A stretch of DNA of 64,000 bases from an uncultured Brachyspira sp. (GTDB lineage: Bacteria; Spirochaetota; Brachyspiria; Brachyspirales; Brachyspiraceae). The stretch spans positions 62,001 to 126,000 of the forward strand of contig NZ_CAJTQJ010000004.1 in the NCBI RefSeq assembly GCF_910578695.1, given 5' to 3'. Position numbers and translations under genes: made by a program. Shown piece after piece: positions 9,478 through 17,522 of this stretch. The notes below the pieces were generated by a model that ran no database searches, was not told where the DNA came from, and saw nothing but the letters and a program-made list of their open reading frames with translations. Position 1 is the first letter of the stretch. Every line of letters begins with the position of its first letter.

Positions 9478-9583
9478 TTTTAATTCTTAAATAAATAATA
9501 AAATATTAATTTTTAACTAAAATATTATTATAAATGTTATACTATACAAACAAAAATATATAATAAAAAACGGCATAATAATT

Positions 9584-11308
9584 ATGATGAATATAAATCA
9601 ATTAAAATATATTATAATTTTAATATTTATTGCTGCATATACCTCATTAGCTCAAAATAATAATTTATTTAATTTAAACAATTTTGATTCTTTAAATAAA
9701 AATCCTCAAATTCATTTTATTTTAGAAACAAATAATAATAAATTAAAAGTAAAAGCAATTATACCAAATAATTATTATGCATATTTGGAATCAAGCATGG
9801 CAAATAAAATATTATTTTTGGCAGATAATAAAGAAATAGATACAATATATCCTAAAGGAGAAAAATATTATGATGATATTATAATAAAAGGAGAACAGGA
9901 GTTTATCTTAAATGATATTGATATAAATAATATTAGTTTTATAAAATCAGTTTATCAGCTATGTTCATCTGAAGATAATATATGTCTTTCTCCTCAAAGT
10001 GAAATTATTTACGGAAAAGAAACTGATATTATAAAAGATGAAAAGCCTGAAAATGCAGATTCTATAGAAAACTATATAAAAGAAAGCAATAATATATTTA
10101 TAACTTTAATATTAATATTTGCCGCAGGATTTGTCTCTGTGCTTTTGCCTTGTACTTATCCATTATTATCAATAACTGTATCAGTTCTTGGAAATACAAA
10201 TAATAATGATAATAAAAAGTCCGGTATTTTAGCATCGCTTTTATTTGCATTAGGCATAATCACAGCATATACTTTTTTGGGTGCTTTAGTTTCAGCTGCA
10301 GGATTTATTTTTCATAAAACCATACTTTTTGGAAGTCTTGGATACAATCCTATAGTATTAACTGTATTAGTATTGCTATTTTTATATTTCACATTTTCAA
10401 TGGCTGGATTCTATGAAATTAAAGCTCCTAGTTTTTTGCAGTCTGCAAAAACAAATGCATACGGCAAAAAAAATCAGCCAGTATTCCATAAATATATAAT
10501 GGGGCTTCTTGCAGGAATAGCTGCTTCTCCTTGTGCTGCTCCTATAATAGCCGTTATTTTAGAAATAGGTTTTCTTAATCCTGTATTTGCTGTTCTTTAT
10601 ATGGCAGTTTATGCTTTGGGTTTTTCTTCAGTATTATTCATTCTTGGTACATTCGCTTCATTACTTACAAAAATGCCTAAAGCAGGAACTTGGATGATTT
10701 ATGTTAAATATATTTTTACTTTTTTAATGATGATGATAAGTTTTTATTATGCTAATATACTTTTCGGAGTTTTGGGATTTACTGACATAAGTTATATATT
10801 AGCTTCAGCAATAATAATAGTATTTGCAGTATTAGTTTACATAATAAAAAATAAATCTGCTATGCTTAGTTCATTAGAGATAAAAATATTCGTCTCTGTA
10901 TTAATATTATCTATATTATTAGGCAATGTTTATGAAGTTATAAAACAAAAAAATGAAGCTTCAAATCATATATCATATAATGAAGCATTAGAGCTTTCAA
11001 AACAAAATAATAAACCGATACTTATAGATTTCTCTGCCGTTTGGTGTGCTAACTGCTATGAGCTTAAAGAGAAAGTATTTGCTTATGAAGACTTAAAAAA
11101 GTTTATAGATGATAATTTGATTTTTACTGAAGTTAATGCTGATAAATACAAAAATATTTCTGATGAATATAATATTAAATGGCTTCCTTGGATAATAGTT
11201 ATAGACAGCGATAAAAATATATTATATGAAAAAAATTCATTTTCAAGTTTTGATGAGAAAATGGCTTTGAATATAAAAAAAGATTTAGAGAAAATAATTA
11301 ATAAATAA
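9584..11308 (+). CDS. dsbD: Thiol:disulfide interchange protein DsbD-like
   Basis: 574 residues with the three-part DsbD plan. A signal peptide (about 1-23) leads a periplasmic N-terminal domain with a Cys pair (Cys127, Cys134). A polytopic membrane domain (about 170-450) carries Cys190 in LLPCTYPL and Cys317 in AASPCAAP. A C-terminal thioredoxin-like domain has AVWCANC (Cys488, Cys491). It carries electrons from cytoplasmic thioredoxin across the membrane to reduce periplasmic disulfides. All six cysteines expected for the relay are present. Two adjacent ATGs (9584, 9587) are equally possible. It is followed by a long non-coding gap. Confidence 0.92.
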   Translation: MMNINQLKYIIILIFIAAYTSLAQNNNLFNLNNFDSLNKNPQIHFILETNNNKLKVKAIIPNNYYAYLESSMANKILFLADNKEIDTIYPKGEKYYDDIIIKGEQEFILNDIDINNISFIKSVYQLCSSEDNICLSPQSEIIYGKETDIIKDEKPENADSIENYIKESNNIFITLILIFAAGFVSVLLPCTYPLLSITVSVLGNTNNNDNKKSGILASLLFALGIITAYTFLGALVSAAGFIFHKTILFGSLGYNPIVLTVLVLLFLYFTFSMAGFYEIKAPSFLQSAKTNAYGKKNQPVFHKYIMGLLAGIAASPCAAPIIAVILEIGFLNPVFAVLYMAVYALGFSSVLFILGTFASLLTKMPKAGTWMIYVKYIFTFLMMMISFYYANILFGVLGFTDISYILASAIIIVFAVLVYIIKNKSAMLSSLEIKIFVSVLILSILLGNVYEVIKQKNEASNHISYNEALELSKQNNKPILIDFSAVWCANCYELKEKVFAYEDLKKFIDDNLIFTEVNADKYKNISDEYNIKWLPWIIVIDSDKNILYEKNSFSSFDEKMALNIKKDLEKIINK

Positions 11309-11389
11309 AAAAAGAGGAGACTTAAGAACAGGTTAAAAAAATTATCAAACAAAAAACCAAATTCATTAAATTAATTAAAAGGAGACACA

Positions 11390-11458
11390 ATGAAAACAAG
11401 AGAAGAGATGGAGAAAATTTATGATGAAGAAGGTGGACTAAGTAAATGTCGGATTTAA
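11390..11458 (+). CDS. Possible 22-residue leader peptide
   Basis: The peptide begins MKTREEMEKIYDEEGG and ends SKCRI. The start is an ATG five bases after a strong AAAAGGAG site, better than that of many full genes in the window. A second mini-ORF (MSDLKDSYFSN) begins within its end in another frame. It is highly charged and matches no family I know. It could be the truncated start of a lost gene or a regulatory peptide. Confidence 0.35.
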   Translation: MKTREEMEKIYDEEGGLSKCRI

Positions 11459-11468
11459 AAGATAGTTA

Positions 11469-11580
11469 TTTTTCTAATTAAGTAAAAAAATAGGCGAAAG
11501 TTATGATTAAGAAATAAAGCAGTAAATATAAAATGGCTTGGATATGCTTTTTCTAATTAAGTTTTAAATCTTTTCTAATT
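11469..11580 (+). repeat. Three direct copies of a TTTTCTAATT motif
   Basis: TTTTTCTAATTAAGT occurs exactly at 11469-11483 and 11548-11562, and a shortened TTTTCTAATT at 11571-11580. Spacing is 79 and 23 bases. It lies in the untranslated gap before rnfE. Confidence 0.7.
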
Positions 11581-11604
11581 CCCCGCCCTCTATATTTACT
11601 GCTT
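11517..11604. repeat. 14-bp perfect inverted repeat with 60-base interior
   Basis: AAGCAGTAAATATA (11517-11530) is the exact reverse complement of 11591-11604. The arms could form a long hairpin in RNA or be the ends of a tiny decayed mobile element. Two of the direct TTTTCTAATT repeats lie inside. Confidence 0.7.
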
Positions 11605-11734
11605 ATACTAAAATTTTTACTTTAGTTTTTTAATGTATTATTTGGAAATTATAGAAACCTGCCCTAGTTTTATTTAAATTTATAATCTTTTTTTTAAAAA
11701 ATTAGCTATAATTATCATATATTTATAATTATAC

Positions 11735-11762
11735 TTGAAAAAAATTCTATTTATGTTAGAAT
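11735..11762 (+). promoter_or_regulatory. Promoter for rnfEAB
   Basis: TTGAAA (11735-11740) and TAGAAT (11757-11762) with 16-base spacing. The predicted start near 11769 makes the ATG at 11774 almost leaderless, so it supports the ATG at 11801 for rnfE. It also suggests that rnfEAB are transcribed independently of anything upstream. Confidence 0.6.
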
Positions 11763-11800
11763 AATTAATTATAATGTTAATTGAATCAAGGTTAGTTATT

Positions 11801-12460
11801 ATGAAAAATTCTCAAATATTTATGAAAGGTATTTGGATAAATAATCCGACTTTCGTTCAGGTTCTTGGCTTGTGTCCTAGTTTGGCAGTAACAAGCAGCG
11901 TAATGAATGCTGTAGGTATGTCCGCAGCAACAATATTCGTTCTTGTCTGTTCATCGGCTCTAATTTCGCTCATTAAGAAAATATACGCTAATGAAGTTAG
12001 AATTATGGGATACATTGTAGTTATAGCAGCTTTTGTTACTTTAACTGATATAGTTATGAAAGCTAAATTTTACACTCTGTCTTTATCATTAGGTCCTTAT
12101 ATACCTCTTATAGTTGTAAACTGTATTATATTAGGAAGAGCAGAGGCTTTTGCTAGTAAAAACGGCATTATACCTAGTATTTTTGATGCTTTAGGTAATG
12201 GTGTAGGTTTCTTCGTTTCTCTGATACTCCTTTCTTCAGTCAGAGAGATTTTAGGAAACGGCAGCTGGCTAGGCTTTGATATAGTAGGTTTTTTCAGAGG
12301 ATTCTTTGAGTCTGCTATGCCTTTTGCTTTAAATGCATATAATGAAATTACTACCCCTTGGGTTGTTATGATTATGGCTCCGGGTGCTTTCTTTACTTTA
12401 GGAACTTTAATTGCTATTAAGAGAGCTATAGATGCCAGAGGAGGTAAAGTTAATGGTTAA
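11801..12460 (+). CDS. rnfE: Rnf electron transport complex subunit E
   Basis: 219 residues, an integral membrane subunit of the Rnf ferredoxin:NAD+ oxidoreductase that couples electron flow to ion pumping. The family start pattern INNPTFVQVLGLCPSLAVT and the later ALGNGVGFFVSLILLSSVREILG are diagnostic. About six hydrophobic helices are visible. I chose the ATG at 11801, which has AAGG upstream and matches the family length, over the in-frame ATG at 11774. It overlaps rnfA by 8 bases. The usual neighbours rnfC, rnfD and rnfG are not upstream. Confidence 0.95.
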   Translation: MKNSQIFMKGIWINNPTFVQVLGLCPSLAVTSSVMNAVGMSAATIFVLVCSSALISLIKKIYANEVRIMGYIVVIAAFVTLTDIVMKAKFYTLSLSLGPYIPLIVVNCIILGRAEAFASKNGIIPSIFDALGNGVGFFVSLILLSSVREILGNGSWLGFDIVGFFRGFFESAMPFALNAYNEITTPWVVMIMAPGAFFTLGTLIAIKRAIDARGGKVNG

Positions 12461-13034
12461 TTTAGTTTTATTGTTTATTGCTACAGTTTTGGTTAATAAT
12501 TTCGTTTTGACTAAATTTTTGGGTATATGTCCTTTCTTGGGCGTATCTAATAAATTAGATTCGGCTGTTAGTATGGGAATTGCTGTTACTTTTGTACTTG
12601 TTCTGACTGCTGCTATAAGCTGGATGATACAGTATTATATATTAGTTCCTTTTAAAATAGAATTTCTTCAAACCATACTTTTTATTATAGTTATTGCTTC
12701 TTTGGTTCAGTTTGTTGAGATGGTTGTAAGAAAAACTAGCGAAAGTTTGTATTTAGCTTTGGGTATATTCCTTCCTCTTATCACTACTAACTGCTGTGTA
12801 TTAGGATTGGCTTTATTCGGTGTTTTATATAAGTATAATTTCATACAGAATATAGTATTTGCTTTAGGTGCAGGCGTCGGCTTTACATTGGCTTTAGTTA
12901 TAATGGCTAGTATAAGAGAGCGTTTAATGACTGCTGATATACCAGAAGCTTTTAAAGGTCCTGCTATGCCTTTCATTACTGCGGGCATACTTGCACTTAT
13001 TTTCTATGGTTTCTCTGGTATAATTAAAATATAA
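12453..13034 (+). CDS. rnfA: Rnf electron transport complex subunit A
   Basis: 193 residues, exactly the usual RnfA/RsxA length. It is a six-helix membrane subunit with the conserved ATVLVNNFVLTKFLGICPFLG start and TTNCCVLGLALF in the middle; the paired subunits A and E share this fold with opposite orientation. The ATG at 12453 lies 9 bases after AGGAGG, so the earlier in-frame ATG at 12432 is rejected. The start overlaps the end of rnfE, implying translational coupling. Confidence 0.95.
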   Translation: MVNLVLLFIATVLVNNFVLTKFLGICPFLGVSNKLDSAVSMGIAVTFVLVLTAAISWMIQYYILVPFKIEFLQTILFIIVIASLVQFVEMVVRKTSESLYLALGIFLPLITTNCCVLGLALFGVLYKYNFIQNIVFALGAGVGFTLALVIMASIRERLMTADIPEAFKGPAMPFITAGILALIFYGFSGIIKI

Positions 13035-13083
13035 TTATAATAATATATTAATATATGTTAGAAGATTTACAAGGATAAATAAA

Positions 13084-13896
13084 ATGATGACATCAGTTTT
13101 GGTAGCTTCAATATCTTCAGGCTTAATCGCCTTGATATTGGCTGTTTTATTAATATTTTCTTCAAAGATTTTTAGAGTTGAAGTTGATGAGAGAGTTACT
13201 GTTCTCACAGAAATTCTCCCTGGTGCTAATTGCGGCGGATGCGGTTTTCCCGGATGTGCCCAGTTTGCTAAGGCTTTAGTTGATGATGTAGCTCCTGTTG
13301 ACGGCTGTTCTGTAGGCGGAGCAGATACTACTTCTAAAATTGCGGATTATTTAGGAAAAGTTGCTCCTGAACAAAAAGATAGAACTAGAGCTTATATTTT
13401 CTGTCATGGACATCAAGGCATAGCTAAATCAAATAGAATTTACAGCGGTGCTGATACTTGTGTTTCTGCTGTTATGGCGGGAGGCAATAAGGAATGTTCT
13501 TACGGCTGTGTAGGTTTTTATGATTGTATGAAGGCTTGCGATTTTGGTGCTATAATTAAAGATGAAAAAACAGGAATGCCTGTTATAGTAGAGAATAATT
13601 GTGTTTCATGTATGGCATGTGTTAAGGCTTGTCCTCAGAAACTCATTGAAATTCACCCTGTATCTCAGGAGTTCCATGTTTACTGTAAGTCTAAAGATAA
13701 AGGTCCTATTGCTAAAAAAGCATGCGACAGAGCTTGTATAGGATGTAATATATGCGTGAAAAATACTAAAGAGGGCGGAATGAAAGTTGATAATTATCTT
13801 GCCATAGTTAATTATGAAGATTATGCTATTACAAATGAAAGTATAGCTAAATGTCCTACTAAAGCTATCACTGATGAAAAGGTAAATTGTATATAA
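13084..13896 (+). CDS. rnfB: Rnf electron transport complex iron-sulfur subunit B
   Basis: 270 residues. An N-terminal membrane anchor (about 5-27) is followed by the Fe-S domain signature LPGANCGGCGFPGC (about residues 43-56). C-terminal ferredoxin-like 4Fe-4S motifs include NCVSCMACVKACPQ and ACIGCNICVKN. The subunit accepts electrons from ferredoxin and passes them into the membrane subunits. It closes the three-gene rnfEAB run and is followed by a clear terminator. Confidence 0.95.
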   Translation: MMTSVLVASISSGLIALILAVLLIFSSKIFRVEVDERVTVLTEILPGANCGGCGFPGCAQFAKALVDDVAPVDGCSVGGADTTSKIADYLGKVAPEQKDRTRAYIFCHGHQGIAKSNRIYSGADTCVSAVMAGGNKECSYGCVGFYDCMKACDFGAIIKDEKTGMPVIVENNCVSCMACVKACPQKLIEIHPVSQEFHVYCKSKDKGPIAKKACDRACIGCNICVKNTKEGGMKVDNYLAIVNYEDYAITNESIAKCPTKAITDEKVNCI

Positions 13897-13938
13897 AAAA
13901 GGCTTAGTAAAGTAAAAATAAAAGATAATATTATAAAG

Positions 13939-13973
13939 CAAGGGTAATATTTATTTATTGCTCTTGTTTTTTT
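13939..13973 (+). terminator. Rho-independent terminator after rnfB
   Basis: A 10-bp stem CAAGGGTAAT / ATTGCTCTTG including two G-U pairs, with an 8-base A/T loop and a run of seven Ts. Confidence 0.85.
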
Positions 13974-14113
13974 ATTATATTAATATAATAAACTATTAAA
14001 ATTTATTGCAATTTTGAATATATATAATCATTAATTTCAGAAAGTCATATTTTTTATATTTATAGAAAATAATTTATTTCTAGAGTATAATATTTCAAAT
14101 TATTAATTATAAT

Positions 14114-14935
14114 ATGGATATATTAAAAATGTTTATAAAAAAAATAAAAGTGTTTAAAAATATATTATTGATTTTTTTATTAATAATTTTCATTTTGTCA
14201 TGCAAGAAAAAAGAAGATGAAGCTATAAATATTAATAATGATTCTAGTTATATAAGCAAACCTGAAAATATATATCATAAAACATATACCAATGTTGTGA
14301 AGATTCAAGGTAAATTTATTAATATTGATTCTTTACTTTCTTTATTTTCTTATGAAGGCAGAGAAGAAGGCAAGTACAATGAAAATTATGATATATTTGG
14401 GGCTATACAAAATCATAGTTTAAAAAGAGTTCAGGAACTAGTTAGAGAAGGCGAAGATATTAATCAAACTTATACCGGAGGTGATTTATACAGCAAGTCT
14501 ATGGATAGAAACTATTATGCAGAAAATACTACGCCTTTGATGTTTGCTGTATTTTATAGAGATTTAGGTATAATGAAATATTTACTCGATAATGGAGCGA
14601 ATCCTTTTGTTGAAAATGATGACGGTGAGAATGCTTTTCTTTGGGCTTGCGGTTGTGGAAATATTGATACAATAAAAATGCTTGCTGAGTTTGATCCTGA
14701 TTTAGTTTATTCTGAAAACATATACAAAGCAAATGGGCTTCATATAGCTGCCTTAAATGGTAATATAGAAGTATTTGAATATCTAGTTAAGGATTTAGGA
14801 ATAGACATAAATAGTAAAACTGGAGCCGGAAACGGAGTTTTATATTATGCTGGTTATGCTGGACTAGGATATGATGATGGTAGGAGATATGAGGCAGTAA
14901 TAAAAAAACTTAAAGAATTAGGTGCTGCGGAGTAA
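14114..14935 (+). CDS. Ankyrin-repeat lipoprotein
   Basis: 273 residues. A hydrophobic signal ending in FILSC (Cys about 30) followed by KKKEDE indicates a lipoprotein. From about residue 95 there are ankyrin repeats, for example TPLMFAVFYRDLGIMKYLLDNGANP, then a GENAFLWACGCGNIDTIKML unit and GLHIAALNGNIEVFEYLV. These form protein-binding surfaces; the partner is unknown. Two ATGs (14114, 14129) are possible and neither has a good ribosome site. A decayed second ankyrin gene lies downstream, so a local duplication is plausible. Confidence 0.8.
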   Translation: MDILKMFIKKIKVFKNILLIFLLIIFILSCKKKEDEAININNDSSYISKPENIYHKTYTNVVKIQGKFINIDSLLSLFSYEGREEGKYNENYDIFGAIQNHSLKRVQELVREGEDINQTYTGGDLYSKSMDRNYYAENTTPLMFAVFYRDLGIMKYLLDNGANPFVENDDGENAFLWACGCGNIDTIKMLAEFDPDLVYSENIYKANGLHIAALNGNIEVFEYLVKDLGIDINSKTGAGNGVLYYAGYAGLGYDDGRRYEAVIKKLKELGAAE

Positions 14936-15129
14936 TTTTTACTAATGATAATTGAATTTATAAATCAGTAATAAAAATCTAAAAACCATAGATTGTATTT
15001 AAAATTATTTTTTTATTATTAAATAAATAAATTTTTATGAAATTATTATTGTACTATTTACTGATATTAGGCTCTACATAGCGGAAATACAAAATCTGTA
15101 AAGCAGTCAATATAAACCTTGCAAGATGA

Positions 15130-15287
15130 AAAATTAAATCCCCTTTTCTATAGGCAGGAGCAAGAGGATTAATAGATATATTAGAAGATGCAATATTTAG
15201 GTAATGACAGCATTAATTATGTAGAAATTATTAAACTTTTATTATAATGCAGATAATAAATATAAAAACGGCAATGATACTCTATAA
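15130..15287 (+). pseudogene. Decayed ankyrin-repeat gene remnant
   Basis: The 373-base spacer before secG holds ankyrin-like fragments in shifting frames. They are NPLFY, then AGARGLIDILEDAIF, then GNDSINYVEIIKLLL (from 15200), and after a +1 shift YNADNKYKNGNDTL ending at TAA 15285-15287. The order and wording match an ankyrin repeat unit (an EIIKLLL helix, then an NAD.....NGNT.L turn). No intact start or frame remains. It probably derives from a copy of the ankyrin lipoprotein gene just upstream. Bases 14936-15129 show nothing recognisable. Confidence 0.6.
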
Positions 15288-15308
15288 ATATTATAATAAT
15301 TACTTTTA

Positions 15309-15680
15309 TTACTGATTAGAAATTATATTAGTATTTTCCATAGTATTATTAATATTATTAGTATTATCAGCAGGAGGCACTGTTAATGGAGCAGGTACTG
15401 CTGATGTATTATTATTATTATTATTGTCATTAGCGAAATTTTCAAATGCTGTTTTCTGAGTACTTATAGCAATAGATATAAGCAAAGCACCAACTATGAA
15501 TAAAGCAGAAAGAAAAGTTGTAGCCTTGCTCAAAGCATTACCTCTTTGGCTTCCTAAAACATTAGCCTGAGCATTTGAAAATAAGCCCTCTGCTTTACCG
15601 CCTTGTATAATAATTATTAAAATCAATAATACGCATATTATAGAATAAACTACAATTCCTAAAGTTAGTAAAGCATTCAT
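15309..15680 (-). CDS. secG: Preprotein translocase subunit SecG
   Basis: 123 residues. Two membrane helices (about 5-25 and 52-72) flank the conserved cytoplasmic loop IIQGGKAEGLFS, with SQRGNALSKAT just before the second helix, the SecG signature. SecG assists SecYEG protein export at the inner membrane. The C-terminal tail is a low-complexity Asn/Pro/Thr extension that is longer than usual and probably dispensable. It stands alone between two plus-strand units. Confidence 0.9.
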   Translation of the reverse strand: MNALLTLGIVVYSIICVLLILIIIIQGGKAEGLFSNAQANVLGSQRGNALSKATTFLSALFIVGALLISIAISTQKTAFENFANDNNNNNNTSAVPAPLTVPPADNTNNINNTMENTNIISNQ

Positions 15681-15927
15681 ATATATTTTCCTTAAAATTA
15701 ATTCAATTTTATTGCTGATGATTATATCATTTATAAAATATTTTTCAAGTAAAAAAATATTAATTTATGATAAGCCCATTTAAAATTAGATGATAATTTT
15801 TTAGGAAGTTTATCGCTAATAAATAAAAAATATGTTATTATTTAATAAAAAAATATTTTTATTAGTAAATTTAATTTTTTTCCGTTAATACTAATAAGGA
15901 TTATAATATAATGGCAGGTACTTTATA

Positions 15928-17505
15928 ATGGCTGTAAAAAAAACAGGCACTGAAAAACAAACTTCATCTAAAAAATCTTCATCAGAAGAAAAAACAACAG
16001 GGAGAAATTCTTATAAGGAATTGTCTGAAAAATTGAAATTAAAACTTCAGAAATCAGAAGAGAAAATAGCCGAACTTAATGAAAAATATAAAAAAGTAGT
16101 AGAGATACAAAAGAAAAAAATAGAAGATAAATATAAAAAAATCATAGAGAATTTAGAATCAAAAAAATCAGCACTTGCTAAATCGCAAAGTAATAATGCT
16201 GAAATAAATAAACTTCAAAAAAGATTGGAAAAATTAGAAAAAAGCAATCAAAAGCTTGAAGAAGAAAAAAGAAAAATAGAATTAAAAAATGAAGAATTAA
16301 AATTAAAAGCAAAAGAGGCTTTGAAATCAAAAAATGAAGCATCAAAAACAGATAAAGAATCCGTAAAAGAAATTAAAGCCTTAAAAGAAAAGTTATTAGA
16401 ATCAGAACAGGAAAAAAAAGAATTAAAGGCAAAATTAAAAGAAGCGGTAAGCGATTTAAAAAATGCACAAAAAAATACTAATAAACTGTCAAAAGAAGAT
16501 AAAGAACAATATAAAGAAAATTTAAAAATATTAAAGCAAATAGAAAAGGAATCTAAAGCATTAGATAAAAAAAGAGAGCTCTTAAAAAAAGAGGAGGAAA
16601 AACTTAAAGAAATAAGAGGCGATATAAAAACTTCTGCTAAAGATATAGCATCTACAATGAAAAGAAGCTATGTTTCAGATGATGATAATGATGATAGTAA
16701 TTATGATAAAGAAATACAATCAGGCGGAAGTTTATTATCGGATATGAATGCTAAAACAGAAGAGGGAATTACGAAACTTGCCGCTTTACTATGTGCCGCT
16801 ATGGACGATTACAGAGAGCAGAAAGAAAAAGAAAGGCAAGAGACAGAAATAGAAAGCAAATCTGAAATTGTATCTGTTTTATCAGAAGGAGAGGACAGAT
16901 TAAATAAGGCATCTGAAGGATTAGAAAATCTTGTTGAAAATAGATTGGAGGATTCAGACAGTACTAAAGATGAAAATTTGAGTAAAAGACCTTTCACTAT
17001 TATTGATAAAATAGAAAATAGCCGTGTAGAAATAAATGAAGGTTATACTCCTCCTGCAGGCGGACAATCTATAGTATCATCTCCTGACTCTTCTCAGCAG
17101 ATAGGACAGGCAGCTCCTCAAGCTCAGCAGCCGAATATTACAGTAAAAGTTGAAGCTCCGAAAGAAAGTGCTAAATTAGCTAAGCCTGAATCTCAATTAA
17201 AGCCTGCAAGCGAAACTCCTACTATGAGAATGAAGCTTTTAGATGATATAGATGATTATGAAAAGAAACTTGTAATCACTTATGGTTTTGATAATATGCC
17301 TGAAAATACTTATTACTCTAAATATAAAAGAATATTAAGAAATGCTGCTAGAATAAGTTTATTCGGAAATCTTCAGGAAGGACTTGAAATGTTCAAGCTT
17401 ATAAGAGATCAGAATATACCAGATGAATATAAGCAAATGATAGATAAAAACATTCAGGATATTACTTATTATTTAAGAGGTTTGCATAGAGTTAGAATGG
17501 AATAA
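15928..17505 (+). CDS. Large charged coiled-coil protein
   Basis: 525 residues. From about 25 to 245 it is almost pure Lys/Glu/Leu with heptad-like spacing, a long predicted coiled coil. An acidic patch SDDDNDDSNYD follows, then a Pro/Gln/Ala-rich linker (about 370-425), and a compact helical C-terminal region ending LRGLHRVRME. There is no signal peptide or membrane helix. It is the first gene of a tight plus-strand run leading to the NagB/NagA-like genes (17-base gap to the next). The family is unrecognised; a structural or scaffold role is only a guess. Confidence 0.7.
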   Translation: MAVKKTGTEKQTSSKKSSSEEKTTGRNSYKELSEKLKLKLQKSEEKIAELNEKYKKVVEIQKKKIEDKYKKIIENLESKKSALAKSQSNNAEINKLQKRLEKLEKSNQKLEEEKRKIELKNEELKLKAKEALKSKNEASKTDKESVKEIKALKEKLLESEQEKKELKAKLKEAVSDLKNAQKNTNKLSKEDKEQYKENLKILKQIEKESKALDKKRELLKKEEEKLKEIRGDIKTSAKDIASTMKRSYVSDDDNDDSNYDKEIQSGGSLLSDMNAKTEEGITKLAALLCAAMDDYREQKEKERQETEIESKSEIVSVLSEGEDRLNKASEGLENLVENRLEDSDSTKDENLSKRPFTIIDKIENSRVEINEGYTPPAGGQSIVSSPDSSQQIGQAAPQAQQPNITVKVEAPKESAKLAKPESQLKPASETPTMRMKLLDDIDDYEKKLVITYGFDNMPENTYYSKYKRILRNAARISLFGNLQEGLEMFKLIRDQNIPDEYKQMIDKNIQDITYYLRGLHRVRME

Positions 17506-17522
17506 ATTAGGAAATATAATTA

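Larger units (their letters stand above)
11309..11734 (+). other. Gap between dsbD and rnfE holding short ORFs and repeats
   Basis: No normal gene fits here. The stretch contains two well-formed ribosome sites (GAGGAG near 11313 and AAAAGGAG ending at 11384), two overlapping very short ORFs (11390-11458 and an 11-codon ORF at 11447-11482), a long inverted repeat, and a triplicated TTTTCTAATT motif. rnfC, rnfD and rnfG, which usually precede rnfE, are absent. The region could be a decayed gene remnant or a regulatory leader. Confidence 0.5.

Noticed and set aside
12707..12988. Minus-strand 93-codon ORF inside rnfA
   Set aside because: It is a shadow of rnfA in the opposite strand with no ribosome site or family match.
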